Numbered from the stretch's first letter, positions 32,701 through 45,109 are shown. The stretch is DNA of 64,000 nucleotides from Microcebus murinus (GCF_040939455.1 NC_134122.1:32530001-32594000); one strand, 5' to 3'. Translations and numbers: made by a program. Notes: a model not told the origin generated them from the letters alone.

Positions 32701-33849
32701 ATCAACTGGCATCTGGAATGGTTTAGATGTGAGGAAGGCAGGGCAAAGCCTGAGATGAAGTAGCCCAAGTTGCTGGTATAGGTATTTATTTTCTGCTACT
32801 TGTCACTCTATGTCCATTGTACAAGCACAGATATTTTGGCAAATACCAGAAAATTACTGACTATTATCTTCATATGTGAGCTTTTCCAAAGCACAGGCTG
32901 GATTATAAATCACAGAGCAAATTGAGAGAAAAGATGAAACAGCCCAGCCTTGATGGGTGAGTGCCATGCTGTCACTTTACACATTAGGAGACTAGGAGCA
33001 CAGTAGGATTTCCCCTGTGTTAATACATGCAGCGCCCAGATTGGGGTTAGAACGATTGCGGTTGATACTTTAATGGGGTTAGCACAGCATCCCGTGGCTG
33101 GGCCCTGGCTGGCTGTTCTTCCTGTCTGGGGACTGTCTTGGGGTTAGTAAGTCTAGCTCTGTGGGACTTAAGATTTGTCACTTAACTTTCTTGAAGGGGA
33201 GAGAGAGAGCACCCAGCCAAGTCCATTGTCCCGTGGGGAAGCCTTTGCAGAGTTGCCTCTCTGACCTGTAAAATGGCCTTGGTGATGGCTACCCTCCCGA
33301 CCACAAGGGACTTCTGAGAGGATAAAGTATGACAAAGTGTGGGAAGTCCCGTGAAACCTGCAAGTGACATTGTAATTGGTTGGCTCAGGCTCTGAGGGTC
33401 CCGGAGCTCTGCTCCTGGTCCAGACTTTGTTACCGAGGAGGTGAGTGTCTGCACAGATACCCGGTGGGGAGACCACTTAGGTGCTGGGCCTCTTTCCTAT
33501 CTGTCCAATGAGGTGTCTGGAACAGATGACCTCCCCTGTCCTCAATGATGCTATAAACTCCAAATTGCGGAGGATTATTGTTGTTTCACTTTCAGCACCA
33601 AATTCTCTTCTAATCTGCTACTCTAAACATTTTTGTCCTGTAAGGTAGGCACGTGCTATAACACAGTTCCCTGTTGCACAGATTAAACTGCAGCTGCAGT
33701 CCGATCACATTTCCCTTAGGGACCGTCCTCACACTGTGGTCAGCAAGCAGCAGCCTCCTTGCAGCCAAATTACCAGCAGTCCAGGTGGATCAGAATCCTG
33801 GAACCAGGGCAGTGGGGTGAGCAGTTGCAAATGGGCAGCAATCTGCACT
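32701..33849. other. Mostly unassigned; possible antisense MIR at 33140-33370
   Basis: 'cctctctgacctgtaaaatggccttggtgatggc' and 'ttctgagaggataaagtatgacaaagtgtgg' resemble an antisense MIR right half. The rest has no recognisable feature. Confidence 0.4.
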
Positions 33850-34148
33850 ATTAAAAAAATAGATTTAAACATTTTTTGGAAGTAATTTTAGATGCACAGG
33901 AAGTTGCAAAGATGGTATGAAGAGGTCCCGTGTACTGTTCACTACGTTCCTCTAGGGCTGCTATCTTACTAATTGTAATAATTATTCAATAATTATTTAA
34001 TTTTAAATAATTAAAATAATTATGGAATAATTACATAATGGTAGTACAATATTCAAACCAAAAGTTTCACATTAGTACAATGCATGTGTATAGTTCTATG
34101 TGGGTTTTTTTTGCACATGTGCAAATTTGTGTAACCAGCACTGCAGTT
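33850..34148 (+). mobile_element. Old L1-type fragment
   Basis: 'agtaattttagatgcacaggaagttgcaaagatggtatgaagaggtcccgtgtac' and 'tttgtgtaaccagcactgcagttcagatacatgg' are pieces of a frequent old LINE-derived phrase. An AT-rich stretch at 33960-34040 interrupts it. It is cut by the following LTR. Confidence 0.55.
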
Positions 34149-34610
34149 CAGATACATGGGATAGTTAATTTTATGTGTCAGCTTGGCTGACCACAAACAT
34201 TTGGTCAGACATTATTCTAGATGTTTCTGTGAGGGTGTTTGTGAATGAGATTAACATTTAAATCAGTGGACTTTGAGTAAAGCAGACTAGCCCTGCCCCC
34301 GTGGAGGTGGGGCTCATTCAGTCAGCAGAAGATCAGAATCAAACTAAAGGCTGATCTCCCCCAAGCGAGAGGAAATTCTGCCAGCAGACAGCCTTCAGAC
34401 TTGAACTACAGCTCAGCTCTTCCCTGGGCCACTCCTGGCAGCTGCCCCTGCGGATTTGGAACTTGTCAGCCTCCATCATGGTGTGAGCTTACTCCTTAAA
34501 TAAATCCGTTCAGACAGATGGATGGATGGATGGATGGATGGATGGATGGATGGATGGATGGATGGATCTCCCATGTTCTGTTGGTCAGGAGACCTTGACT
34601 GCTACAGCAC
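34149..34610 (+). mobile_element. MLT2-type ERVL LTR
   Basis: Starts 'gatagttaattttatgtgtcagcttggctgacc', then 'gatgtttctgtgagggtgtttgtgaatgagattaacatttaaatcagtggactttgag', 'cctcatggtgtgagcttactcc' equivalents, and 'aaataaatccg'. A GGAT array follows, then 'gttctgttggtcaggagaccttgactgctac'. It is nearly full length and co-linear with the MLT2 group. Confidence 0.8.
34515..34568 (+). repeat. (GGAT)n microsatellite in the MLT2 LTR
   Basis: About thirteen GGAT units directly after the LTR's AATAAA-containing region. Confidence 0.97.
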
Positions 34611-34949
34611 AGAACTGAGGGATCTGTACTTTGACCAGTAGTGCAGATGATTGTCAAGCACACCGATGTTTGAGCACCACTGTCCTGTCCCCAAAGTCAC
34701 CACTGCCAGCTGGACGACTCATGCATGGGAGGTCCTGATGGCCAATGCTACATGACCCCACAGTCCCTCTGAAGGGCGAAGAGAGAAGTTTGTCCTAGTT
34801 GTCCCAAGCAGAAGGGAACTTTCTGTCCCCTGCCAGCTCTGTTGCTTGGACTCTAAGACATGCTTCTCACGTCTTCACAGGTGCGGCCAGGAAGGGATCT
34901 GAGTGTTTGGGTCTCTAACGTGTTTCTAGGTGAGGCCAGAGTTTCTGGT

Positions 34950-35100
34950 CCATGGAACACAGTTTTAGGAATCAGATGGGCCCGAACTGGGCCCCTGGCT
35001 CTGACCTTCACTGGCTCTTGGATTCTGCTGGGCCTAAGGTGCCTCGTTTACAAATTGAGGGTAAGAAGTCCTGATTTACAAGAGCACTGTGAGAATAGGT
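34950..35100 (-). mobile_element. MIR SINE fragment, antisense
   Basis: 'gttttaggaatcagatgggcccgaactgggcccctggctctgacc', 'ggcctaaggtgcctcgtttacaaattgagg' and 'gcactgtgagaatagg' follow the reverse-complement MIR order. Confidence 0.6.
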
Positions 35101-35229
35101 GACGTCAAGCCACGCAGCACCAGCACAGGTCTGCTACACTGGTGTCACTTACGACTTATTTCTCTTCTTCTCCTCCTTCCCATTCCCAAATGGTGATGAT
35201 CTTCTGATGGGAGAATGACAAAAGGTTGG

Positions 35230-35610
35230 TTAGGACATATACAGAAAGAACAGGACTTTCGGGACGGCCTTCCCAGTTTTGAGCTTGTGTTCTTCGGGTT
35301 TCTTCTTCCTGAACTTATTAAGGCGTGAGGTGGACCTTGTCCAGTCTACATTGATTTTGGTTGGGCCATAGTCATTTTTGCTTCGGAAACTGTGTTTTAT
35401 CATTTTCCCCCTTGTCCAAACTGACCTTTGATATATAACTGCTTGAAAAATGAGCGTTCTTAGGGAATAATTCCCTAAAAAGGGCAGCTTCACCTCATTC
35501 CCCATTGTCTTAGGGACTGGGGTCCCAGAGCCCATCTGGGAATAATCCTTCTGAGTGTGCACTTTTCTCCTGGGGAGAAAGGTCTCGGAATGCAATTTAT
35601 TGTAAAACAC
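35230..35610 (-). other. Unassigned 126-codon open frame, probably non-coding
   Basis: A minus-strand frame with a Lys/Arg-rich C-terminal half (around residues 65-115) and a short hydrophobic end. No transmembrane, enzyme or DNA-binding motif is recognised. A second frame overlaps its 5' end upstream (35490-35735), suggesting a possible frameshifted pseudogene, but no parent can be named. No start context or splice sites support expression. Confidence 0.2.
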
Positions 35611-36225
35611 ACAGTGGTTACAGAGCTACCACAGTCAATGATACTCCTTTTATTACCACTCAGATGAGAACAGAAAATGACATTGGAAAGCAGTGAACTC
35701 ACCAGAAGGGCAGAGAAAGTCATTAAATTCAACATGCATCATATTTCATAATCAGAACCCCGCAGTCAGCGCTGACACCACCAAATGAGTTTGTTGCAGT
35801 CATGATAATATAAAACCCACTGCATCTGCTTCCCTTGGCTCTTTCTTTCTGGACCCTAGCTAGGGCCAGGCCATTAATCACTGGAGGCAGGGGACGGTGC
35901 AGACCAGTGCACTCTGGATTGGGCAAATTGAAAATACATCAGTATTAGTAGGGAACGCCGTCTTTAGTTTATCTCTGTTTGGGGCAGTGGCTTCTGAAGG
36001 GCTGGGATGTTATTACAGTTAAACCACCTAATTAGAGCCCTTCTAATGGCTTGTGTGGGAGGGATTAAGAAGAAGCCCTTTCTTCAGGGAGTGAAGTCTG
36101 CGCCGATGGAATCTCCTAGTCAACACCCCAAATGGCACATGGCAGTGGATGGGAACCCACATGGGCTCTGATGGCCACCAGAGGTATTTGTACAGGTGTT
36201 AGGCTTATCTTAGGATTGTTTTTTG
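35611..36225. other. No recognised feature
   Basis: Unassigned sequence between the open frame above and the Alu poly(T). Confidence 0.4.
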
Positions 36226-36558
<333 letters not shown>

Positions 36559-38739
36559 TGTTTGATTCTTTGTTCTGTGCTATAGTGTGTATGTTTGTCT
36601 TAATTTTAAAATAGTGTTTTGAAGAGACCCTACATCAACTAATATTAACAATCCAGGGAAATGTGGCAAGAATATCCTAAGACTTCTTGAGCCTGGGCAC
36701 ACAGTAGCATAGCTGTGGGTATGTTGTTAAGAAGGACATGTCTATAGGATAAAAACTTTTACTCGATTCAGTCATACAAGAACCTTCAGGATCTCACTCT
36801 GTTTCGACCTCACGTCTTAGCGCACAAACCCAGCAACCCCTACTTCCATCACACTGAACCTCTAGGTAGTCTCCTCTTCCCCACTCTTGCCCTTTAAATG
36901 CAAGCTGCCTGTTTCTCTCTGCTATTATGGAATATATCCCAAGGAATTAGCAATTATTAGTTTATTTCTTTCTCTATGATTATAAGGTCACACAGTTTTT
37001 AAGTGGCAGGGCCAGTGTTCCAAACCAAGTAATCCTAATCCCTCAAAGAGCATTCTCACTTACAATTCAAGAGGCACCTTAAATGGTTGGGAAGATGCCA
37101 GAGATGTTGCAGCTAATACACAAAATCAGAAGTCCTGCATGTGAAATACAATAACCCAAATCAGATCATTAGTGAAATGGTAAAAGGCTGAACTGATGTG
37201 GCAGAAAATCAAATTAGCTAAATAAAAGTCAGAATCAAGAAAAAGAAAGCATGTTAGGAAAATGGACAGAAAAAGAATGCAAAGTGATGGGCGTAGGAAA
37301 TAGAGCACGGAACGCCAACCTGCCGTGGAGGAATTGTGAAAAGAGAAGACCAAGCAAATGGCACAGAATTAATAATCAAGGGTTTAAGCAAAGAGTACTT
37401 GAACACTTAAAAAAAAATAGAGGTTAAAAAATGTTGACACAACTCCAGGTAAAACTAACAAGCCGACAGCATAACCAAGATATAACTTTTTAATTCTTCT
37501 TTTAATTCAAAAAAGTGATTGAAGCTTATTGGGGGTATAATTCAGGGGTGTATGAAGATGAAACTCTTTTACTCTCTTAATCAACCCTGAGCTGCCAAAT
37601 CACCTGTTCCTGTCTGTTAAGGGTATCTCAGGCAGATCCAATAACTTTTTAGTCATTTTTGATTGCTAAACGTGTAAACATCTAATCTACTTTAAAACTT
37701 CAATCTCAAAATTGATTTTAATCTAATATTTCATTGTAAACTCTCGTCACAGTGCCTTAACTAGCTCAGAGTGGGGAAGGGCGGGGACGTGGTCTAGCTC
37801 TGAGACAAGTCACCCCGCTACTCTCCCTTTGTGGTCCAGGTCCTATGGTTTGTTGGGGAAAGAACACAGGGATTGGGGAAATAATTACTGTATTTTGATG
37901 GTTCCCCGGGCCTTTTTCTGGCTTTTCTGGTTCCAATTGCCTATTGCTCTGCTGATGTAGCCATTGGTCTCTTTGTAGATGCAGTATGAGATCTACCTGA
38001 GGCCAAGTTCAACTTCACCTCAACCCCTCCTTCACCGTGAACTTCCAAGTGGGCTTCTTTGTTTGCCCTCCAACCTTCTGGGCACCCAACCTCTGACATA
38101 TCACGTGTGGCTTTGCTGGCCTGGCAGCCACCCGGGTGTCCCGCTGTTTCTGTTCCTCCTCTGACCACAGGGCTCCCTGGTGAGGAGCTATAAGGAACAA
38201 ACAGGGTCTTCTGAATCCTCCAAAGATGGGAGAACCCGAGTGTGGGAGACTCACTCCATCTACACGGCCTATTCTTCCAGGTACACTACTACCCTACAGT
38301 TTTCTTTTGTCCTGTTGGTGCATTGAGCTTCCTGCCTTGAGAAATCTCTAGAAGAGGAGTGTCTGTGGCTCACATAGGCTCTCAAACTTGGGGGATTCAT
38401 GACCAATGCTCCAACAACTGCTCTCCATACTTCCCTTTGTTCTAAGGAGAGCACCTGAGTGACCGTGTGGATTCTCCAGCTCAACACACAGCCGGAGCAG
38501 GAGACTCAAATGTCTCATTCTAGCAGGCACCCAGCATCTCAGAGTTTGCCTGTTGGAGTCATCCTGGGGAGAGAAGACAAAGCCTCTGGGCATAACTATG
38601 GTGCAGAGTTTAGAGAAATGTGCAGTTTGACAGTTTTCCCAAAGCATGTGTCTTAGTGACATTTTATCCAAATCTCTTCCTTGAGTTTTCTTTGGGGTGT
38701 CTTTCCCAGGAATTTTCAACTCTTATATAGGAAAACATG
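36559..38739. other. Mostly unassigned; small MIR-like piece near 36970-37070
   Basis: 'ggtcacacagtttttaagtggcagggccagtgttccaaacc' is the right part of a sense MIR. Elsewhere no repeat or gene is identified. Overlapping open frames at 37941-38719 on both strands show no known domain. Confidence 0.35.
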
Positions 38740-39270
38740 TCAGTCTTTTCTTTTGTGATATTTTATTTTTGTATCAGGTTCTGGAGGTATTATCTATACT
38801 AAGAATACATAGCAATGTCACCTTTTTATGTTTTTAAAAATGTTTAGATTTTTAATCTACCCAGAATATATTTGTGTATGTATGTATGTGATTTGTTGGG
38901 AAGTTTTGATGTTATTTTTTTAATGGTACCAAATAATTTGTTGAATAATATTTTCTTTTGCTGTCGATCTGTATCATCTGTCAAACGTTATTTCATCCCT
39001 CTGTGCACGTGGGTTTATTTGTGAGCACCTAGCTTAGTCCATTGGTGTATTTGCCTGTTCTTAAACCACCACCCCCCTCCCCCTGCACCCACTTAATTAT
39101 TGTAGCTTTTAGGATGTGTTGGTACTTGGAAGGGGAATTGTCTCTCTGATTATTCTCCATTTTTGGTCTTTTCTTCACTTTTCCAGATTAATTTTTGAGC
39201 TAACTTTTTAGGTTTCCAAACATTACCTTGTTGGAAAGTTCATTAAAATTGCATTGAATTTATGATAATC
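38740..39270 (-). mobile_element. L1 ORF2 3' fragment, antisense
   Basis: 'ctttgctgtcgatctgtatcatctgtc', 'tccattggtgtatttgcctgttc', 'cttaattattgtagctttt' and 'aaaattgcattgaatttatgataatcaatgg' follow the reverse complement of the late ORF2 region. Confidence 0.7.
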
Positions 39271-39767
39271 AATGGCATACACCAATAATGCTTCCCAGAA
39301 CTTAAGAAAATCAACAAGCCAGAAGGTTTTTTTTAAAGATTACTCTTTTTTTCCTAGTTGAAGTTAATAAAGAAAACCTGCCAAGTTGTTTAACTTCTTG
39401 GGGAACAATTTTCCAAGCAAGGGGAGGGGAAAGAGATAAGTGTCCATTGCACACAGTCAATCCCCAAAGTCACTGGACTGACATCCTTAGTCTTCTCAAG
39501 GGACCAGGGCATGACCCAGACTGCTGTATCCAGTCAAGCTGTCATTCACACATGAAAGCTGCACAAAGACATTCTGAGATCTACACACTGCCAGTTTTTT
39601 TTCACAGAGAGCCCTTCCTGCTGAAAGGGCTGGAGGGCATGATTCGGAACACCATCCACTAGACAGAAGTGAGAATTCTTGAAAAGTGATATTACTTTTG
39701 AAAAGGATGTGTGACAGCGAGTAAAACCGACTAACCATTTGAGAGATAAGTCACTAAGAATACCAAT

Positions 39768-39793
39768 GGTGTGTATGTGTGTGTGTGTGTGTG
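39768..39793 (+). repeat. (GT)n microsatellite
   Basis: Short GT dinucleotide run with one GTAT interruption. Confidence 0.95.
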
Positions 39794-39969
39794 TTGAGGA
39801 AGGGGCCTGTGTATTCACACAGAGGGGAGTGGGCTGCCCAGTTGAGCTCCTTGCTGCAATGAAAAGAACAAACCTGAAGGCCCAGGGACTATAAAGCCAA
39901 TTGACTTTCCCCCTTCCATTTTCTTCAGGAGAGAATGCTCTGGTTAACTTCATAACAATATGAAGTTAA

Positions 39970-40261
39970 AGCTGGGTGTCGTGGCTCACACCTGTAATCA
40001 CTTTGGGAGGCAGAGGCAGGAGGATCACTTGAGGCCGGGAGTTCAAGACCAGCCTGGTCAACATAGTGAGGCCCCTGTCTCTACAAAAAAATATAAAAAT
40101 TAGCTGGGTGTGGTGGCATAACCCTGTAGTCCCAGCTCCTTGGGAATCTGAGGCAGGAGGATCTCTTGAGCTAGGAGCTAAAAGGTTGCAATGAGCTATG
40201 ATCTCACTACTGCACTCCAACCTGGGCAACAGAGTGAGACCCTGTTTCAAAAAAAAAAAAA
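39970..40261 (+). mobile_element. Alu (AluJo-like)
   Basis: A full dimer: 'agctgggtgtcgtggctcacacctgtaat', 'ggaggcagaggcaggaggatcacttgagg', mid linker 'tctctacaaaaaaatataaaaattagctgggtg', right monomer ending 'gcaacagagtgagaccctgtttc' and a poly(A) tail. Substitution load is moderate, in line with an old primate AluJ. Confidence 0.95.
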
Positions 40262-40382
40262 TCCTCTCTGTAAATTAGTGAATTGACATTCTGGTTTTAT
40301 ACCTCAATCTCTGAGGTTGGTTATATGTTGATATCCCCTTTTCAAAATTTTAACATAATATTAATAATTTCTATTCAACTGC

Positions 40383-40870
40383 AGGGGATGAGAAAGAATT
40401 CTCGACACAAAGATTAAAATAGTTTTAAAGAAAGAAATGTTATTTTACTTCCCAAAGGTGAAAGGGCTTCACAGAAGAGAAAGAAAGGAGAAGTGTTGGC
40501 AGAGAAGGTAAAGTGTTCGGGGATTTTATGGAGAAAAGGAGAAAAAGAAAAGAGGGTGATTGCTACCGGCTGATAGCACAGTACAATTATGTGCTGTGAG
40601 TACATAAGCCAGCTGTGAAACAGTTGTGTCTGTTTTTCCTTTTTCCCCCCTTCTCTGTGAGGCTGGCTTATGGGAGTCCTTGGAATTGGTCTGGCGAGAG
40701 CTGGGGCCCATGCTCCTTCTATCTTCTCTGTTCTTTCAAAGTGCTGGAAGACAAACTCTCAAGTAAAACAATATAAGCCACGGGTGGTTAATCTAACAAA
40801 AGGGCAGTTGTGCTGTGATCTTTCCCTTCAAGGGAGCAATTATGTACTGTGAGTTTATTCCTCTTTCTTT
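40383..40870 (-). mobile_element. Candidate solo LTR of an ERV, antisense
   Basis: On the minus strand the segment ends 'aatctttgtgtcgagaattctttctcatcccctgca', an LTR-like 3' end. 'ccataaaatccccgaac' about 120 bases upstream could serve as a TATA-type box. Inside, GTACAATTATGTGCTGTGAG and GCAATTATGTACTGTGAG form an imperfect direct repeat about 270 bases apart. No paired LTR or internal region is found. Family unknown. Confidence 0.4.
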
Positions 40871-41424
40871 CCCTTAGATAGTTTATTTTTCTCTGTTATT
40901 TATTGGCAAGGCCATCCTCTCAGTAGGGGCCTGCAAATCATGGTAGAAAGGTGCGTGATCACAATAATAGATGTCCTTTTAGAAAAAGGAGGGTATTTGA
41001 AAGAGAACCTCAATGAACCCATGGAAGCCTTTATAAAAACTTTCTCATTACTAAGATAAAATAGTAAATATCGATCCATAAACAAGAATAGCATAATAAC
41101 ATTTTTTACCAATGTGTAGTAACAAAGAGATGCTGCGTTATTACTCTCTCACCTCCCGAAAAGCCTTCCAGCATGTTCTCCCTGTATCACTTCAACAATT
41201 TGCCCAAAATTCATTTATTGAGCCTTCAGATGCAAATCAGGCATTTGAATAAAATGGTGCAGGGAACACGAAACAATTGATAGGTGAATTATATTTACAT
41301 CACTAAATACTTTTTCCTTTTGATAACTAACTAAAGGAAAAGGCTGAGGAAGCAGGACTGGCTGTGATGCCCGGGCCATGCAAGCAAGAAGAACCACTGG
41401 CAAATGACAACAGTGACAGAAACT

Positions 41425-41590
41425 TCAGCCACAGTAATCACTCTCCTGAGTGCTGAGCCTGTGCTACAAAACACTCACATGCGTTATCTGCTTTGACCCT
41501 CAATACGGAGCATTAATGACTTTATAGCTTAGGAAACTGAGGCTCACAGCCACTTAACAACTTGCTCGAGATCACAACAGGTAGAAGGTA
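41425..41590 (+). mobile_element. MIR SINE
   Basis: 'gagtgctgagcctgtgctacaaaacactcacatgcg', 'tgaccctcaatacgg', 'gcttaggaaactgaggctcacagccacttaacaacttgctcgagatcaca' is MIR in sense order. Confidence 0.8.
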
Positions 41591-41730
41591 AATTTTATTG
41601 ATTCACGTGTTCATCCGACACATTTATTAAGCACATACTATGCACCACTTGGGATTCGTCAGTGAGCAAAACACATAGGCCCTGTCTTTCTGAAGCTGAC
41701 ATCCAGGTGTGTCATGGCAGGGGTGGGTCA
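41591..41730 (-). mobile_element. L2 LINE 3' end, antisense
   Basis: 'gttcatccgacacatttattaagcacatactatgcacc' and 'gtcagtgagcaaaacacataggccctgtctttctgaagctgacatccag' are the reverse complement of the L2 terminus. Confidence 0.75.
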
Positions 41731-41739
41731 GGAGAGAGA

Positions 41740-42175
41740 CAAAAACCAATCAACTGTAAAATTAAGCTTAGCTTAAAGCTGCCTCCCTACATATTTTAAG
41801 TTTTGCCTAAAGGTTTCTCTGTACATAGGGAACTGTAACCTAACTGTAACCACTGTAACCCGATGTGTAAATAGACTGTACCTGCTCTTGCACCAATCAC
41901 CAAGTTTTGGCCAGTCACAGGCGGCCAACTGTTCAAAGTGTGTTCAAACAGGCAAACGGCCAAGCTCTACCCAATCAGGCTGTTTCTATACCTCACTTCT
42001 GTTTTCCGAACTCACTTTCCTTTTTCTGTCCATAAAATCTCCCCAGGCACGTGGCAATATGAGCATCTTTCTCAACCTATTCTTTTTGGGTGTCGGGGAG
42101 TGGGGTGTTTGTTTATTTGCTCAATTAAATTCTGTTACATTTAATTTGTCTGAAGTTTTTCTTTTAACTAAACCA
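41740..42175 (+). mobile_element. ERV1-type LTR
   Basis: 'gtaaatagactgtacctgctcttgcaccaatcacc', 'acccaatcaggctgtttctatacctcacttctgttttccgaactcactttcc', 'ctgtccataaaatctcccc' (TATA position) and 'gctcaattaaattctgttacatttaa' (poly(A) position) match the layout of class I LTRs. Exact family not resolved. Confidence 0.65.
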
Positions 42176-42205
42176 AATAAACATAAAAAGTAAGTGATTT
42201 GAATG

Positions 42206-42442
42206 CAGATTGAGCATCTCAAATCTGAAAATTCAAAATCCAAAATGCTCCAAAATCTGAAACTTTTTGAGGGCCGCCATGACACTCAAAAGAAATGCCC
42301 ATTGGAGCATTTCAGATTTCCTATGTTTGGATTTAGATTTGAGATGCTGAATGGATAATGAAAAATATTCCAAAATCTGACAAAAGTTCTAAATCCAAAA
42401 CACTCCGGTCTCAAGCATTTTGGAGAAGGGGTGCTCAGTCTG
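42206..42442. mobile_element. Tigger7/MER44-type MITE
   Basis: A 237-bp element whose ends CAGATTGAGCATC and (reverse complement) CAGACTGAGCACC form inverted repeats, with internal complementary phrases 'aaaatccaaaatgctcc' and 'ccgcatttt'-like 'tcaagcattttgg'. The CAG-ended repeat with GAGCATC is typical of Tigger7-derived MER44 elements. The TA duplication is no longer visible. Confidence 0.8.
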
Positions 42443-42628
42443 CACTATGTTAGAATATTTTTTCCACCATCCACACCTTATTGGAACTCAAAAGAAGGCA
42501 GTCATTTTCTTCTTTCATGTTGGGAAAATAATTAGCAACAATGAATCTACAGGATATTTGCAAAGATGTTCTCCTGAACTCGTGCAACACTAAAACAAAC
42601 AAAAACACATGCAAAAAAACCCAAAAAA

Positions 42629-42633
42629 CACAC

Positions 42634-42690
<57 letters not shown>
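42629..42690 (+). repeat. (CA)n microsatellite
   Basis: CA dinucleotide array with two CATA interruptions, flanked by A-rich sequence. Confidence 0.97.
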
Positions 42691-42691
<1 letters not shown>

Positions 42692-42939
42692 AAAACAACA
42701 AAAACCAAAAACCAAAAATCAAAACCAAAATAAATAACAGGTGCTGGCCTAATTAAGGGAATACTCTATAGGTCGGGTCTCTAATTCTCACTGGCCCCTA
42801 CCATTGCAATGCTCTTGCGGAGGAGCTGGATTGGACGATAGGCCTGGTACTAGACGTGTGTGGTAGACCAGAAGAGTGGGCAAGAGGCGGCATGTTTTCA
42901 CGTTGAGAGCGGGAGAGCCGGGCACTGGGAGCAAAGGTC

Positions 42940-43100
42940 CCTCACCAGACGTGCAACCCTGGGCAGTTACTTAGCCACTTGAACCCACCGTGTTCTCATC
43001 CGCAAACCAGAGGAAAATAACCACCTTGCATGGTGATCGTGAGGATGAGAGACAGCAACAGGCCCCGTGGGTGTTAGGTGCTCCAGTGGAAGCTATTGTC
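42940..43100 (-). mobile_element. MIR SINE, antisense
   Basis: 'gcaaccctgggcagttacttagccacttgaa', 'gtgttctcatccgcaaaccagaggaaaataacc', 'ggtgatcgtgaggatgagagac' and 'gtgttaggtgctccagtgg' follow reverse-complement MIR. Confidence 0.75.
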
Positions 43101-43129
43101 ATCCCCGCCCTGGGTCGTGGGTCCTACTG

Positions 43130-43280
43130 ACACAGCTCAGGGGCACAGCCCACCTGGCTAATCTGGGACAAACTCCTCATCTGAGAGATCCTTAATTTAA
43201 TCGCATCTGCAAAGACTCTTTTCTGGAATAAGGTAACATTCATAGGTTCTAGGGATGAGATGCAGATATCTTGTGAGAGG
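43130..43280 (-). mobile_element. Old LTR fragment, antisense
   Basis: 'gagatccttaatttaatcgcatctgcaaagactcttttctggaataaggtaacattcataggttctagggatgagatg' is a familiar reverse-complement phrase of old ERVL/MaLR-class LTRs. Family not resolved. Confidence 0.5.
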
Positions 43281-43859
43281 TGGGAGGCATTTTTCCTACT
43301 AACATGGTGTTGGGGGGAGAAAGGACAGTCATGGTGATTCTGTTGTGACGTTTTTCAGAGAGTAAATGCCCACACTCCAGTTCTTTCTTGGAGGAATCGG
43401 GGACCTTATTTGAGGACCTCTAGCATTGGACCCTCATCTGATGCAGGTCATGTTCTCTGGGGCACCTTGTGTGTTTCTCCAACTCCTGTCCACATGATGC
43501 ACTAACACAGCCTCTCTCTGCCATGGCTGTGCTTCCTCCACCAGGCAGACCTCCGGGATACTCAGGATCTGCAGAGTGGGGCTCAGTATGGATATGCCTT
43601 AAGGCTCTGCAGGCGGTTCTAAACTGTACCCATGGTCGACAGACACTGGATTCAACAATTAAGAGGTGATGATCTTGCATGGAGGTCTTCAGAGAGCTAA
43701 GGAGGAAGGAGTCTGAGTTTGGGGTGTATTTGGGGAGTAAGATGGAGGCCTGGCACATAGAGGGCTCTGTCAAGAGATGAGCTGGGAGGTACACACGTGA
43801 ACTTCCGTTATGGATGTTGTCAGCCTTTGGAGCAGTTGTTCACTCCCTCCTCTGAGTGC

Positions 43860-43998
43860 CCACACCTCGCTAGTACTATACTCAACATTTTATTTCAGTT
43901 ACTTTTGGTATCTATGGAGATATCTGTCTATCAATCCATCAATCATCTATCTACCTCTCCTATTGGTTCTGTTTCTTTAGAAAATCCTGACTAATACA
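43860..43998 (+). mobile_element. MLT2-type LTR 3' end
   Basis: 'ctatctacctctcctattggttctgtttctttagaaaatcctgactaataca' is the standard MLT2 ending, preceded by an irregular TCTA/CAAT tract. The 5' part of the LTR is missing. Confidence 0.7.
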
Positions 43999-44282
43999 CA
44001 GTGAATACATATATTGAGACAAAAAGGGTTTGTCCACACCCTCAACAGAATCTTGTGAAGATTTATTTGTTTTCTGTTCTCCCCACTTAAGAAAGTACAA
44101 GTTGCCCTTCTGCCTTCCCAAGTCTAACAAGCCCACTCCTAGAATGTGTGTGACATTGGTTTTCACATAGAGTGGGCATAGGGTTGGGACAGAGGACAAA
44201 GGGAAGGGGAGGATAAAGATAAAATAAGCAAAAGTCACTATTCTCAAAGAGCTAAGGGAGGAAATTTGTTCTGTTTTCAAAT

Positions 44283-44835
44283 ACCTATGTGGCAGATTGT
44301 ATTTTCCAAAAATAGCAACGACAATATTTCCTTTCCCACATGTTCTTTTGTAATATGACTTTGCCATTTTCTCAACAAGTGGACTCTAATTCTCCTTCCT
44401 GTGACTCTGTGTTGGCCGTTGTTATTTGCTTGGCCAGTGAAATGCAGATGACGTGACACTCTGGGGCTTCCGAGGCTCAGTTAAAAGAAGCCTTGCACAT
44501 TCTGCCTGGGGCTCTTGGAAAGCTCTCCGTGGGAATCCAGCTGCAACACCAGGGGAAGCCCAGGCCATATGGAGAGGCCATGTATAGGCACATTGGCCAG
44601 TGGTCCCAGTTGAACTTCCAGCCAACAGCCAGCATCAATTGCCAGCCATATGCGTGCACCATCTTGGATGGATGTCCGTCCCGGTTGAGCCTTCAGATGG
44701 CTACAGCCCCAACCTGAGAATCCCCGGCTGAGCCCAGTCTACCCACAGAACCATGACAATAACAATGCATTGTTTTAGACCTCTATATTTTGGAGTGATT
44801 TTTTAGATTTTTAGACAGTGATAGAGAATCAGGGC
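44283..44835 (+). mobile_element. MLT1-type MaLR LTR (older subfamily)
   Basis: 'gtggcagattgtattttcc', 'gtgttggccgttgttatttgcttggccagtgaaatgcagatgacgtgacac', 'tgcctggggctcttgg' and a degraded 3' end with 'tttggagtgattttttag' follow the older MLT1 subfamilies. The precise subfamily is uncertain. Confidence 0.6.
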
Positions 44836-45109
44836 AATGTGTAAGTCAGGCAGAGCATGGCAAGTGTCTGACAATTTTACAGTTTATGAGGACCTTAACT
44901 AGAGTATGGGGTGAGTTCCCAGGATGTCAGGGCTGGGAGTGGGCCCCTCTGTCTTATTTTACCAAGCAGAGCCTGACCCAGAGAAGTGAACAGCCAAGTT
45001 CAAAGAGGCAAACAGTGGCAGCACCTGAGCAGCAGTTCAGAGCTCTTACACTGACCCACACAGAGCGAGGGGAGCCAATGGCAAGGGTCCATTCCCCAGA
45101 TTTAGCCCA

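Noticed and set aside
42450..42756. Val-Cys and Thr-His repeat open frames
   Set aside because: Translation of the CA microsatellite.
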